Positions 1 through 6,102 of a stretch of DNA of 9,627 nucleotides are shown piece by piece. The stretch lies in assembly GCA_027296045.1 (NCBI GenBank), contig JAPUJS010000404.1, forward strand, positions 1 to 9,627, read 5' to 3'. Source of the stretch: a bacterium (GTDB lineage Bacteria; Latescibacterota; UBA2968). The position numbers and the translations under genes were made by a program. The notes below the pieces were generated by a model. It made no database searches. It had not been told where the DNA came from and saw only the letters and a program-made list of their open reading frames with translations. Every line of letters begins with the position of its first letter. Positions within the stretch are counted from its first letter, which is position 1.

Positions 1-210
1 GTTCTTGCTAAATAATTTACGCTAGGCGATCCGTAGTCCGGCTTGCCGGGCTTTGTGTTTTTCAAGTGCGGGAATTTATTCCGGCACGATGCCCGGACGG
101 TTGCCCGATTATTTAATCAAGCTTCATTATTTCCACGTGAGAGGATGATCGATTTCGTGATGTACTGAAATTCAATTCAACAGTGAAATAGGAGCTGTTA
201 CACTTTGGCC
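1..210. other. Foreign-looking, AT-richer edge segment without a recognisable gene
   Basis: This stretch abuts the point where the adaptor gene stops matching its family (about position 210). It is visibly more AT-rich than the flanking coding DNA. The only open stretch of note is a plus-strand frame running from about 37 to a TGA at 166-168, preceded by in-frame stops at 13 and 34; I do not recognise its ~43 residues. It could be the end of a decayed insertion sequence, other inserted DNA, a deletion junction, or an assembly join. No terminal inverted repeat can be tested because the other end lies outside the window. Confidence 0.4.
36..62 (+). terminator. Candidate plus-strand intrinsic terminator
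   Basis: A short GC-rich stem pairs 36-42 with 45-51 (one G-T wobble; the apical pairs must open to give a usable loop). It is followed by a T-rich tract, TTTGTGTTTTT, at 52-62. It would end transcription entering from the left of the window. The stem is short, so this is tentative. Confidence 0.3.
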
Positions 211-1086
211 ATCTGCATTGGCCGAATACCCCGCCCGCAACCGAACCTCCGAAGACGCAACCAGATCCCCGATTTCCGCATCAAATACCGTAGCATTGTC
301 CTTCTTGCGCGACTTCAACGAAATCCGCTGCAACACGCCTCTTACCTTCTGGTCTGGAAACGCGCCCACCTTGATCTCCACATCCATCCCTTCGTGGATC
401 TTGCCCACATCGATCTCATCCACCGACCCCTTCAACAGCAAATCGTCCATGTCGGCCAGGGTGATCAACCCCGTCCCCGGCTGATACGAAGTCAACGGCA
501 CCACCGGATCGCCCACATCCACGTGAAGCTGCAGCACGTGCCCGGCCACCGGACTCACAATAATGCTCTCCACGATCCGACCGGCCACCACCGCCTTGCC
601 GCGATCCAGAATCGCCAGTTCCTCTTCGGCCATCTTCCGACGCAACACCGCGCGTTCGGCCGCTTCTTTTGCCGCATCAAAATCGGCCCGCGAAACCATC
701 CCCCGGTCCAGCAGCCCTTTCACCCGATCCAGATCCGTCCCCCGCTGTTTCTCCACCAGCACCTGCATTTCCAGCGTGCGCTTCTTCTGCGCATATTCCA
801 GCGGTGTAGGATTCGGTCGCACTTCCAGCACCGGATCACCCAGGTTGACCCGTTCGCCTTCTTGCACAAAAATACGGGCGACCGTGCCCGATATCTTGGA
901 CTTCACGTCCACTTCATGTCGCGGCGCAATCTCGCCCGTCACCAGAGCCTTATCCACCAGGGTCCCGAGTTCCACCGTTACGGTCTTTGGACCCTGATCT
1001 CCGTCTTCCGAATCCGTCCGGGTAAATGCAACGGCCACACCGCCGACAACGGCACACAGCAGGCCAGCAATGATCCATTTTTTCAT
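172..1086 (-). CDS. MacA/HlyD-like efflux periplasmic adaptor, C-terminally truncated
   Basis: Periplasmic adaptor (membrane-fusion) protein of a tripartite efflux or MacAB-type ABC system, linking an inner-membrane transporter to the outer membrane. The N-terminus (residues 1-21) is a signal-anchor without a lipobox Cys. Two lipoyl/biotinyl half-motifs flank a helical hairpin: residues 56-92 (with SGTVARIFVQEGERV) and about 170-195 (SPVAGHVLQLHVDVGDPV); the hairpin spans about 95-165. A beta-barrel domain covers about 205-290 (ADMDDLLLKGSVDE; GYSANAD). Family members normally continue with a membrane-proximal domain after the GYSANAD-type motif. Here the frame runs 12 unrelated residues (from residue 293) and stops, so the last ~80-100 residues are missing and function is doubtful. 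The start is supported by GGAGG 9 nt upstream. It probably once worked with the broken permease at 1591-2218, although a terminator lies between them. Confidence 0.8.
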   Translation of the reverse strand: MKKWIIAGLLCAVVGGVAVAFTRTDSEDGDQGPKTVTVELGTLVDKALVTGEIAPRHEVDVKSKISGTVARIFVQEGERVNLGDPVLEVRPNPTPLEYAQKKRTLEMQVLVEKQRGTDLDRVKGLLDRGMVSRADFDAAKEAAERAVLRRKMAEEELAILDRGKAVVAGRIVESIIVSPVAGHVLQLHVDVGDPVVPLTSYQPGTGLITLADMDDLLLKGSVDEIDVGKIHEGMDVEIKVGAFPDQKVRGVLQRISLKSRKKDNATVFDAEIGDLVASSEVRLRAGYSANADGQSVTAPISLLN

Positions 1087-1236
1087 GAAATCAACCTCCC
1101 TCTAAAAGTGAACACCCAAGAAATGATCCTGATCGCAGGTCCATTTCGCAAGGTATATGCCATTTGACGAAAATTTATTAACATATTGAATAACATAAAT
1201 TTATACCAAAAATACTGAAACAGCCGAACAAACCCA
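1087..1236. other. AT-rich leader and upstream region of the adaptor gene
   Basis: Non-coding stretch upstream of the minus-strand adaptor. It is strikingly AT-rich around 1160-1225 and carries the adaptor ribosome-binding site just next to the start. Several minus-strand -10-like hexamers occur in the AT-rich part, but none has a convincing -35 at the right spacing, so I assign no promoter. A 67-codon minus-strand frame (1083-1286) overlaps it and looks spurious. Confidence 0.4.
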
Positions 1237-1276
1237 TTGGTGAAACACACCAAGTTTTGGTGGCAAAACACACCAA
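1237..1276. promoter_or_regulatory. Tandem TTGGTG/CACCAA dyads, possible operator
   Basis: Four half-sites alternate: TTGGTG at 1237-1242, CACCAA at 1248-1253, TTGGTG at 1257-1262 and CACCAA at 1271-1276. They form two tandem dyads (spacers 5 and 8) and an inner one, CACCAA-GTT-TTGGTG. On the minus strand they read as two near-copies of TTGGTGTGTTT followed by CACCAA. They sit about 150-190 bp upstream of the adaptor start, beyond an AT-rich stretch, as expected for a regulator-binding or upstream activating site. The sequence shows the repeats; a regulatory role is inferred. Confidence 0.45.
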
Positions 1277-1341
1277 TAGCAGCCACGTCTCAGGTTATGA
1301 AACACCCACCGAACATCCGATTGTCACTCTTCATAGGTAGA

Positions 1342-1376
1342 CAAAAAAATTCGGATCCGTTTTGAAACGGATCCGG
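1342..1376 (-). terminator. Strong minus-strand intrinsic terminator
   Basis: A near-perfect palindrome pairs CGGATCCGTTT (1352-1362) with AAACGGATCCG (1365-1375). On the minus strand it is followed at once by AATTTTTTT (rc of 1342-1350), the layout of a Rho-independent terminator. It lies about 215 bp beyond the stop of the minus-strand permease remnant and would insulate the adaptor gene from it. Confidence 0.6.
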
Positions 1377-1384
1377 AAAATGCT

Positions 1385-1587
1385 GGATCACGAAGCCCAT
1401 CCACCCCCTACTACCCTACCACACGGAACCACCCTCCCCTTCACGCCCCCTCCACGAAACCGCACGAATCCCCTCCCAACCTCCACACCCCATTACCACC
1501 GCTCCACCGGAGGTGAGAGGTGGAGTGGATTCGTGGCCCTTCGTGTGGGTGGTGGGTCGTGGGTGGTTTCGTGGCCCTTCGTGATCC
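1385..1587. repeat. Palindromic intergenic repeat of CACGAA/TTCGTG half-sites
   Basis: The left half carries CACGAA at 1389, 1453 and 1463; the right half carries TTCGTG at 1530, 1540, 1568 and 1578. A 16-bp unit, TTCGTGGCCCTTCGTG, occurs twice (1530-1545 and 1568-1583, 38 bp apart). The outer ends match as an 11-bp inverted repeat (1385-1395 with 1577-1587), and the centre has a hairpin CTCCACC (1502-1508)/GGTGGAG (1519-1525). The right end is 3 bp from the permease stop codon. It has the look of a dispersed extragenic palindromic or MITE-like element; I recall similar CACGAAGGNCACGAA motifs in intergenic DNA of many environmental bacteria, but copy number here cannot be tested. Confidence 0.55.
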
Positions 1588-1590
1588 CGC

Positions 1591-2218
1591 TCATTCATAC
1601 CGCAACGCCTCCACCGGATTGGCCCTGGCCGCCCGAATTGCTTGATAGCCGACCGTCAGAAGGGCGATACAAAACGACAGCGCGCCGGCAAGCACGAACA
1701 ATTCCGACCCGATCTCAACTCGATAGGGATAGTTCTGCAGCCACCGGTGCATCGCCCAATACGCAAAAGGCCAGGCAAAGAGATTGGCCATCACCACCAG
1801 CCATAGAAATTCCCGGATCACAAGAAAAGCCACCCCCATTGTCGAAGCCCCCAGTACTTTGCGAATACCGATCTCCTTGGTCCGCCAGACAACCGTCAAT
1901 ACGGCAAGCACGAACAGCCCCATACAGGCAATCGCAACGGCCAGAATCGACGCACAGGCAACAACCTTTGCCGAGCGCTCCTCGGTTTGATACAGCCGGT
2001 CCATCTCATCGTCCAAAAATCGAAACTGGAAGGGCAGATCGGGTGCTACGGACCGCCAGGTCGTTTTCAGACGATCGATTGCAGCAGGCAGGTGGCCGGG
2101 CCGCAGCCGGACCGAGATAAAGCGCGCGTAAAAGGCTTGCCCCGATAGAGCGCCACCGGCGGGATCTCTTCGGCCGCAGCAAATTTCTGATTGCGACAGT
2201 TAGATAGTTTTTGAACAT
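1591..2218 (-). pseudogene. MacB/FtsX-like ABC permease remnant with large internal deletion
   Basis: Remains of a MacB/FtsX-type ABC transporter permease. The 5' end (ATG at 2218, AAGGAG upstream) encodes MFKNYLTVAIRNLLR, the typical N-terminus of this family. About 18 codons later the frame loses its meaning. A second frame, shifted by one base and open from 2199 to the stop at 1591, encodes the family's C-terminal part: SVRLRPGHLPAAIDR, FRFLDDEMDRLYQTEER, a membrane segment, the hallmark RTKEIGIRKVLGAS, two more membrane segments and the terminal ARANPVEALRYE. Intact relatives are usually near 400 or near 800 residues, and the large periplasmic part plus the first membrane segments are absent. 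The joint near 2150-2170 is a deletion out of frame. A C-terminal protein starting at the internal ATG (2016) is possible but would not be a working transporter. Confidence 0.75.
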
Positions 2219-2240
2219 CTACAGTCTCCTTATTTCGCAT

Positions 2241-2269
2241 TTGCTGTCTCCCCGCTCCCGTAGTACATT
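2241..2269 (+). promoter_or_regulatory. Candidate sigma-70-type promoter before the small ORF and Ldh-like gene
   Basis: TTGCTG (2241-2246) and TACATT (2264-2269) are separated by 17 bp. The expected transcription start would fall only a few bases before the ATG at 2279, giving a nearly leaderless message. It lies in the 60-bp gap divergent from the permease remnant. This is a pattern match only. Confidence 0.35.
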
Positions 2270-2278
2270 AAGCCCGCA

Positions 2279-2398
2279 ATGAACATCACCCAGGATCAAA
2301 TCAAAGAACTCGACTGCCTCTATGCCGTCTCCAACCTGATGGTGCAGCACGGCGTGCCGGAAGGCTGGAACGGTACAGAAGTCCTGGACTATAAATAA
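2279..2398 (+). CDS. Small 39-residue ORF upstream of the Ldh-like dehydrogenase
   Basis: A short frame begins MNITQDQIKELDCLYAVSN and ends GTEVLDYK. An in-frame TAG at 2261 closes it upstream. It has no clear Shine-Dalgarno sequence, but a promoter-like pair ends about 10 bp before its ATG. Its TAA (2396-2398) lies inside the AAGGA ribosome-binding site of the dehydrogenase at 2407, an arrangement that favours translational coupling. I do not recognise the protein. It reads as a natural soluble peptide rather than an off-frame product, so it may be a real small protein, a leader, or the remnant of a longer gene. Confidence 0.4.
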   Translation: MNITQDQIKELDCLYAVSNLMVQHGVPEGWNGTEVLDYK

Positions 2399-2406
2399 GG
2401 ACTCCT

Positions 2407-3558
2407 ATGCCAAGCCTCGAATCCATTCCCCCCGACGCCGTCCGAATCATGCCCGACAACCTGCGCACCCTGGCCACGGAAATCCTCTGCCAATTCGATC
2501 TTCCAAAAGCCGACGCCAGCCGCATTGCCGACTGCCTGGTCCAGGTCGACCTTCGGGGCGTCGTCAGCCACGGCACCCGTCAACTTCAACGGTATGTCAA
2601 AGAATTCAAAGCGGGTCAGATCAACCCCCGACCCAAAATCCGGCTCGTCCAGGAAACCCCCGTCAGTGCCGTGTTCGACGGAGACGGAGGGGCCGGCTAC
2701 CTGGTGGCCACCCGGGCAACCGAAGCGGCGGTTCAAAAAGCCAGCGCACAGGGCATTGCCATGGTCGCCTCCCGCGCACACGGCCACGTGGGAAGCTGCG
2801 GCATTTATGCGCGAATGGCCCTCCAGCACAACCTGGTCACCTGGTCGGTCGCCGGGGGCCGCGATTGGATCCCCCCCACGCACCCGGACGCCACCGTCTG
2901 GGAAGCCATGAAATCGCCCCCCATGTGCTTTGCCATCCCGTCTTCCGAAGACCCGCCCCTGGTCCTGGATATGAACGCCACGATGTTCAAAGGAATGGAT
3001 CAGGTCGAAAAAGCCATGCAAACCTTTCCGGATCCCGTCTTCAAAAGCCTGGGCATCCGCTTCATCTCTACCATCCTGGCAGGCGCGATGGCAGGCGCGA
3101 TCCCAGCCGACCAACCAGAACCTGCCTTTTCAGGTGCCTCCCGGGGCTTTTTCATCGTCGCCGTCCACCCCGGCCACCTCGGCGACCTCGAAACCTTCAC
3201 ACAGGAAGTCCGTCGGATCCTTTCCGAAAGCCTGAAACTAAACCCCCTGCCCGGCCTGGACACCGCCGAAATACCTGGCTCCCGCGAATGGAAACGCGAA
3301 CAGGCCTGGGCCAGGGAAGGCATCCCCATAACCAAAGAGCACCAGCACCTCCTGTCCACCATCGCCCCGGACCTACACGTCCAAATCCCCTGGTACACAG
3401 AGCCCCTATGTCATCCAATCCTTCCTCCGACCCGACACCCGAAGAAATCCTGGCCAGCCTGGACACCGTTGAATCCAGCTTTCAAGAAATCCTTGAAAAC
3501 ACCTCCGAACCAGCCAAAAATCAACTTCAAATCCTGCAGGCCCTGCTCCCCAGACTGA
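2407..3558 (+). CDS. Ldh-family (malate/L-lactate/ureidoglycolate type) NAD(P)-dependent dehydrogenase
   Basis: Oxidoreductase of the LDH2/MDH2 superfamily (AllD, YiaK and archaeal-type malate dehydrogenase relatives), which interconverts 2-hydroxyacids and 2-oxoacids in the cytoplasm. Visible family marks are S54-H55-G56-x-R58 (the SHGxxR catalytic motif), H127-x-G-x-x-G132-x-Y134, PPLVLDM at 183-189, GFFIVAVHPG at 247-256, and the C-terminal EWKREQAWAREGIPI. Two parts are divergent: the usual TNP cofactor-loop motif reads SPP (170-172), and the segment before the GxKGxG-like site (here FKSLG, 212-216) is ~35-40 residues shorter than usual. The family C-terminus is reached near residue 329 (HVQIPW). 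The last ~50 residues are Pro/Lys-rich and lie over the next gene in another frame, suggesting a lost stop codon. The start is fixed by AAGGA 5 nt before the ATG. Substrate unknown. Confidence 0.8.
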   Translation: MPSLESIPPDAVRIMPDNLRTLATEILCQFDLPKADASRIADCLVQVDLRGVVSHGTRQLQRYVKEFKAGQINPRPKIRLVQETPVSAVFDGDGGAGYLVATRATEAAVQKASAQGIAMVASRAHGHVGSCGIYARMALQHNLVTWSVAGGRDWIPPTHPDATVWEAMKSPPMCFAIPSSEDPPLVLDMNATMFKGMDQVEKAMQTFPDPVFKSLGIRFISTILAGAMAGAIPADQPEPAFSGASRGFFIVAVHPGHLGDLETFTQEVRRILSESLKLNPLPGLDTAEIPGSREWKREQAWAREGIPITKEHQHLLSTIAPDLHVQIPWYTEPLCHPILPPTRHPKKSWPAWTPLNPAFKKSLKTPPNQPKINFKSCRPCSPD

Positions 3559-3677
3559 GGCGTCTCATCGAAAACGACACCCATCTGCGAGAAACCGCCA
3601 CCCGGGGCCGAAAAGTACTTTCCCAAACCAAAACCATCCGACAACAAAGGGCCGCAAAACCTATCTTTACCTCCTAA
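3408..3677 (+). CDS. 89-residue helical protein of unknown function
   Basis: The protein starts MSSNPSSDPTPEEILASLD and is predicted almost entirely helical, with leucine-rich amphipathic stretches (NQLQILQALLPRLRRLIEN) and a basic tail (GRKVLSQTKTIRQQRAAK). It has no signal peptide or membrane segment. Acidic/leucine-rich then basic helices of this size recall small flagellar export chaperones such as FlgN/FliT, but the resemblance is too weak to name it. Its first 151 bp lie inside the C-terminal extension of the Ldh-like gene, with no clear ribosome-binding site, so it may depend on translational coupling. The coherent composition here, against the Pro/Lys-rich product of the overlapping frame, indicates that this is the real coding frame of 3411-3677. 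Confidence 0.55.
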   Translation: MSSNPSSDPTPEEILASLDTVESSFQEILENTSEPAKNQLQILQALLPRLRRLIENDTHLRETATRGRKVLSQTKTIRQQRAAKPIFTS

Positions 3678-3725
3678 AGTGGCGGGGTGGTATAGACGGG
3701 TTCTGCGGCCCCCTGAGATCCTCCC

Positions 3726-5156
3726 TCACTCCGCCTCCTTTTTGACCCGATACAATACCTTCCCCGTTTCATCTAAAAACACAAATTCCAAAGCCGCCCC
3801 TGAGCCTTTCAGCGGAGTCACCGAAACCATCAAAAATCCACCCGTCGGCTCCGGATACGTATACATAACCTTCACCTTCGCCTCCGGATCGGTCGACTTC
3901 GGATCGCCTGGCTCCCGACCCCGCCTGGCATCGGCATCCACCAGCGCCCCACTCGAAAATTCCTCAAATCCCAGCGGATGTGCCGAATGATACTGCCAGT
4001 GCCGATCGCCGCACACCAGATAAAAGTGCTTGTCCAAAAACCCCTCCGCTTTCAACCACTCGAAAAACGCATCTCTTTCTAGTTGAAAGCCGTCGATATT
4101 CGTGTGATTGTCCTTCTTTCGAAAATCGTCCGACCCCACCATCGGCGTGGACGAAATCAAGATCTTAAACGTCGTGTCACTTGCCTTCAAGGTCTGCTTC
4201 AACCAGGCCATTTGTTCGGCCCCCCAGATCGTCTTTCCCGGATCGTCCTCCACCCGATTCGGACTCCGATAATCCCGCCCTTCCATCAACCAGATCTGCA
4301 ACAGCTTGCCCATCCGATGCGTGCGATAAGTCACCCGATCCTCATCCAGCGGATACACCACCGGCACCTGCTCCTTAAAAACCTCAATCCCATCTCGATG
4401 CGTTGGAAGCCGTGTCCCTGTCGTATCCGCATCGTCATACCGATAATCATGATCGTTCTTCATCCAGTAGGTCGGAAACCGGGCAAACAAATGGATAAAT
4501 CGTCGCTGATTGAACTGTTGATGCCACTTTTTGCGCATCTCCGCCCGGGTTTTTGCCGCCCCCTGTCTGGGATCATCGTAATACACGTTATCGCCTGTTC
4601 CCACAAAAAAATCCGGTGCCAATTTGAATATCGCGTCCAGGGCCGGATACCCATGTCTTCTGTCTTTCCCCTGATACGCGCGTGGTCCGTTGTGAAACCC
4701 ATCGTAATTCATCCCCGTCACCACCACAAAACGAACCGCCTTCCGCACCTGGTTTCCCGGAAGCGTCCGAAACCGGCACGTATTTCCCAACAACACGCGC
4801 GTCATATCCGGTCCAAAAACCAGTCGATAATAATACTGTGTCCCCGGCCTCAACCCCGTCACCTTCGCCTTGATCAGATAATCGTTCGCCTCAATAGCAC
4901 TCACCCAAGGCGTTCGAAAAACATCCTTAAATGTCGTCGATTCCGAAAGCTCAAAACACGCCACCCCCACAGCCCCCGGCAAATCCCCGTTCACCAGACG
5001 GATGCCATTGGTCAACCGGGAGTGCAAAATCACACTCGTCTGCATCACCTCACCGGCCATCTCCCCCTGCCCGTGTGCAACCGGAAAACCCTGTGCAAAA
5101 ACGCCCTCCGCACACAGTAAAAGCCCCATCAACATCCATCTGAAATACCAAACCAT
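3726..5156 (-). CDS. Secreted PhoD-like metallophosphatase (alkaline phosphatase D family)
   Basis: Predicted exported phosphomono- or phosphodiesterase. Residues 1-21 form a signal peptide (hydrophobic MLMGLLLCA, cleavage after VFA). A PhoD N-terminal Fn3-like domain spans about 28-132 (GEVMQTSVILHSRL; TGLRPGTQYYYRLVFG). The calcineurin-like catalytic domain follows, with GDNVYYDD (188-195), NDHDYRYDDAD (234-244), EGRDYRS (292-298) and GDRHWQYHS (383-391), which supply the expected Asp, Tyr, Asn/Asp and His metal ligands. The motif that normally contains the Fe-binding Cys (SCQxY) reads TGMNY (147-151), so the Cys is Gly. AGGAGG six nt upstream sets the start. It is transcribed convergently to the Ldh-like unit and divergently from the dioxygenase. 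Length (476) is normal. Phosphorus scavenging is the family role; the exact substrate is unknown. Confidence 0.85.
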   Translation of the reverse strand: MVWYFRWMLMGLLLCAEGVFAQGFPVAHGQGEMAGEVMQTSVILHSRLTNGIRLVNGDLPGAVGVACFELSESTTFKDVFRTPWVSAIEANDYLIKAKVTGLRPGTQYYYRLVFGPDMTRVLLGNTCRFRTLPGNQVRKAVRFVVVTGMNYDGFHNGPRAYQGKDRRHGYPALDAIFKLAPDFFVGTGDNVYYDDPRQGAAKTRAEMRKKWHQQFNQRRFIHLFARFPTYWMKNDHDYRYDDADTTGTRLPTHRDGIEVFKEQVPVVYPLDEDRVTYRTHRMGKLLQIWLMEGRDYRSPNRVEDDPGKTIWGAEQMAWLKQTLKASDTTFKILISSTPMVGSDDFRKKDNHTNIDGFQLERDAFFEWLKAEGFLDKHFYLVCGDRHWQYHSAHPLGFEEFSSGALVDADARRGREPGDPKSTDPEAKVKVMYTYPEPTGGFLMVSVTPLKGSGAALEFVFLDETGKVLYRVKKEAE

Positions 5157-5226
5157 ATTTTCCTCCTGAAAAATCTCATTTCACAAACCAATACAAGCAG
5201 AAATACAAGAACGCATTGCCTGACTG

Positions 5227-5273
5227 CCCTGTAAAAAAAAGGGTTGCACACACACAGGGACAGTTCATATTAA
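5227..5273 (+). promoter_or_regulatory. Candidate promoter with overlapping inverted repeat
   Basis: In the 166-bp gap between divergent PhoD-like and PhyH-like genes, TTGCAC (5244-5249) and TATTAA (5268-5273) form a plus-strand sigma-70-like pair with an 18-bp spacer, about 50 bp before the PhyH start. CCCTGT (5227-5232) and ACAGGG (5254-5259) form an inverted repeat bracketing the -35 hexamer, with an A8 run inside it, as an operator might. Function is inferred from position. Confidence 0.4.
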
Positions 5274-5322
5274 GAGAGAAAATACAGATTTTCCACTACA
5301 ATTTCAACGATAAAGGAAAACC

Positions 5323-6102
5323 ATGACCGCCCCGTTAAAAACCCTCACGCCCAATCAAAAGACCTTCTTCGACGACAACGGATACCTCTTTCTCCCCGGC
5401 CTGTATAACGAGGCCGAGATGGAAGAAATGCGCGCCCAGTTTCACGACCTGATCGCCAACACCGAAGGCCGCCCCAAATCCCTGCGCTACTCCTTTATGG
5501 ACCCTGACCCGGAATTTGGCATCGATCCCTACAACCCCAAAAACGTCCGCGGCATCATGGACCAGACCCTGGCCAACGACTACTGGTTCAACAACTTCAC
5601 CGACCCCCGCGTCGTCAACGTCCTCATCGACCTCTTTGGCCCCAACATCGATTTCCACAACGGCAAAGTCCGCAGCAACCCGCCCGGTTTTGTCAACACC
5701 CAGAGCTGGCACCAGGACTGGCCCTACGAACGCCACACCACACCCGACCTGGCCGCCGCCATTGTCTACCTGGACGACACCGACGTCGATCAAGGTGCCA
5801 CCTCCGTCATCCCCGGCTCCCACAAACGGGGCGAGTGGAAAAGAGGCGAAGACAGCCACACCGTTGCCGAAGGTGAAGTCGACGAAAGCCAGACCGTCAC
5901 CGTCCAGACTCGCCCCGGCGACGTCCTCTTCATCCACGTCCAGGTCGTTCACGCCGCCGGACATAACTACACCAAACAGTCTCGCCACAAACTCATCAAC
6001 GAATACAAAACCCACGAAACCGTCGACCTGTGGGGCAACAAATGCGCCTTTGCCGGCCTCCCGCTTGCCCGAAACGGCAAAATCGTTCTGCCCCAAATTT
6101 AA
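5323..6102 (+). CDS. Phytanoyl-CoA dioxygenase (PhyH) family protein
   Basis: Fe(II)/2-oxoglutarate-dependent oxygenase of the PhyH family; members hydroxylate lipids, amino acids or small secondary metabolites in the cytoplasm. The N-terminus (FFDDNGYLFLPGLYNEAEM, 15-33) is the standard PhyH opening. The iron-binding facial triad is H130-Q-D132 (in WHQDWPY) with distal H210 (HVQVVHAAGHN), and R221 (SRHKLINEY) is placed to bind 2-oxoglutarate. The GATSVIPGSHKRG motif (158-170) is also typical. The length of 259 is complete for the family. AAAGGA lies before the ATG. The CocE-like hydrolase follows 187 bp downstream on the same strand. Substrate cannot be told from sequence. Confidence 0.9.
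   Translation: MTAPLKTLTPNQKTFFDDNGYLFLPGLYNEAEMEEMRAQFHDLIANTEGRPKSLRYSFMDPDPEFGIDPYNPKNVRGIMDQTLANDYWFNNFTDPRVVNVLIDLFGPNIDFHNGKVRSNPPGFVNTQSWHQDWPYERHTTPDLAAAIVYLDDTDVDQGATSVIPGSHKRGEWKRGEDSHTVAEGEVDESQTVTVQTRPGDVLFIHVQVVHAAGHNYTKQSRHKLINEYKTHETVDLWGNKCAFAGLPLARNGKIVLPQI

Noticed and set aside
37..168. Plus-strand open stretch that might be the tail of a transposase next to an IS end
   Set aside because: About 43 residues with in-frame stops just upstream and no motif I can assign; the IS idea stays a possibility but not a feature.
1083..1286. 67-codon minus-strand frame upstream of the adaptor
   Set aside because: It overlaps the adaptor start and covers the AT-rich upstream region and the TTGGTG dyads. 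No ribosome-binding site or family resemblance was seen.
1385..1587. Possible CRISPR-like array (repeated CACGAA units)
   Set aside because: The units occur in both orientations, spacing is irregular and there are no equal-length repeats with unique spacers; it is a palindromic element.
1362..2120. 252-codon plus-strand frame through the CACGAA repeat and permease remnant
   Set aside because: Its Pro/Arg/Ser/Thr-rich product runs through a palindromic repeat and antisense to clear permease sequence; no coherent protein.
2389..3114. 241-codon minus-strand frame across the small ORF and Ldh-like gene
   Set aside because: The plus-strand frame shows the Ldh-family motifs; the antisense product has no recognisable domain.
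4083..5120. Long plus-strand open frame (345 codons) opposite the PhoD-like gene
   Set aside because: It is antisense to a gene with clear signal peptide and catalytic motifs. Its product is rich in His/Arg/Pro/Ile without domain sense, a by-product of the strand's skewed composition.
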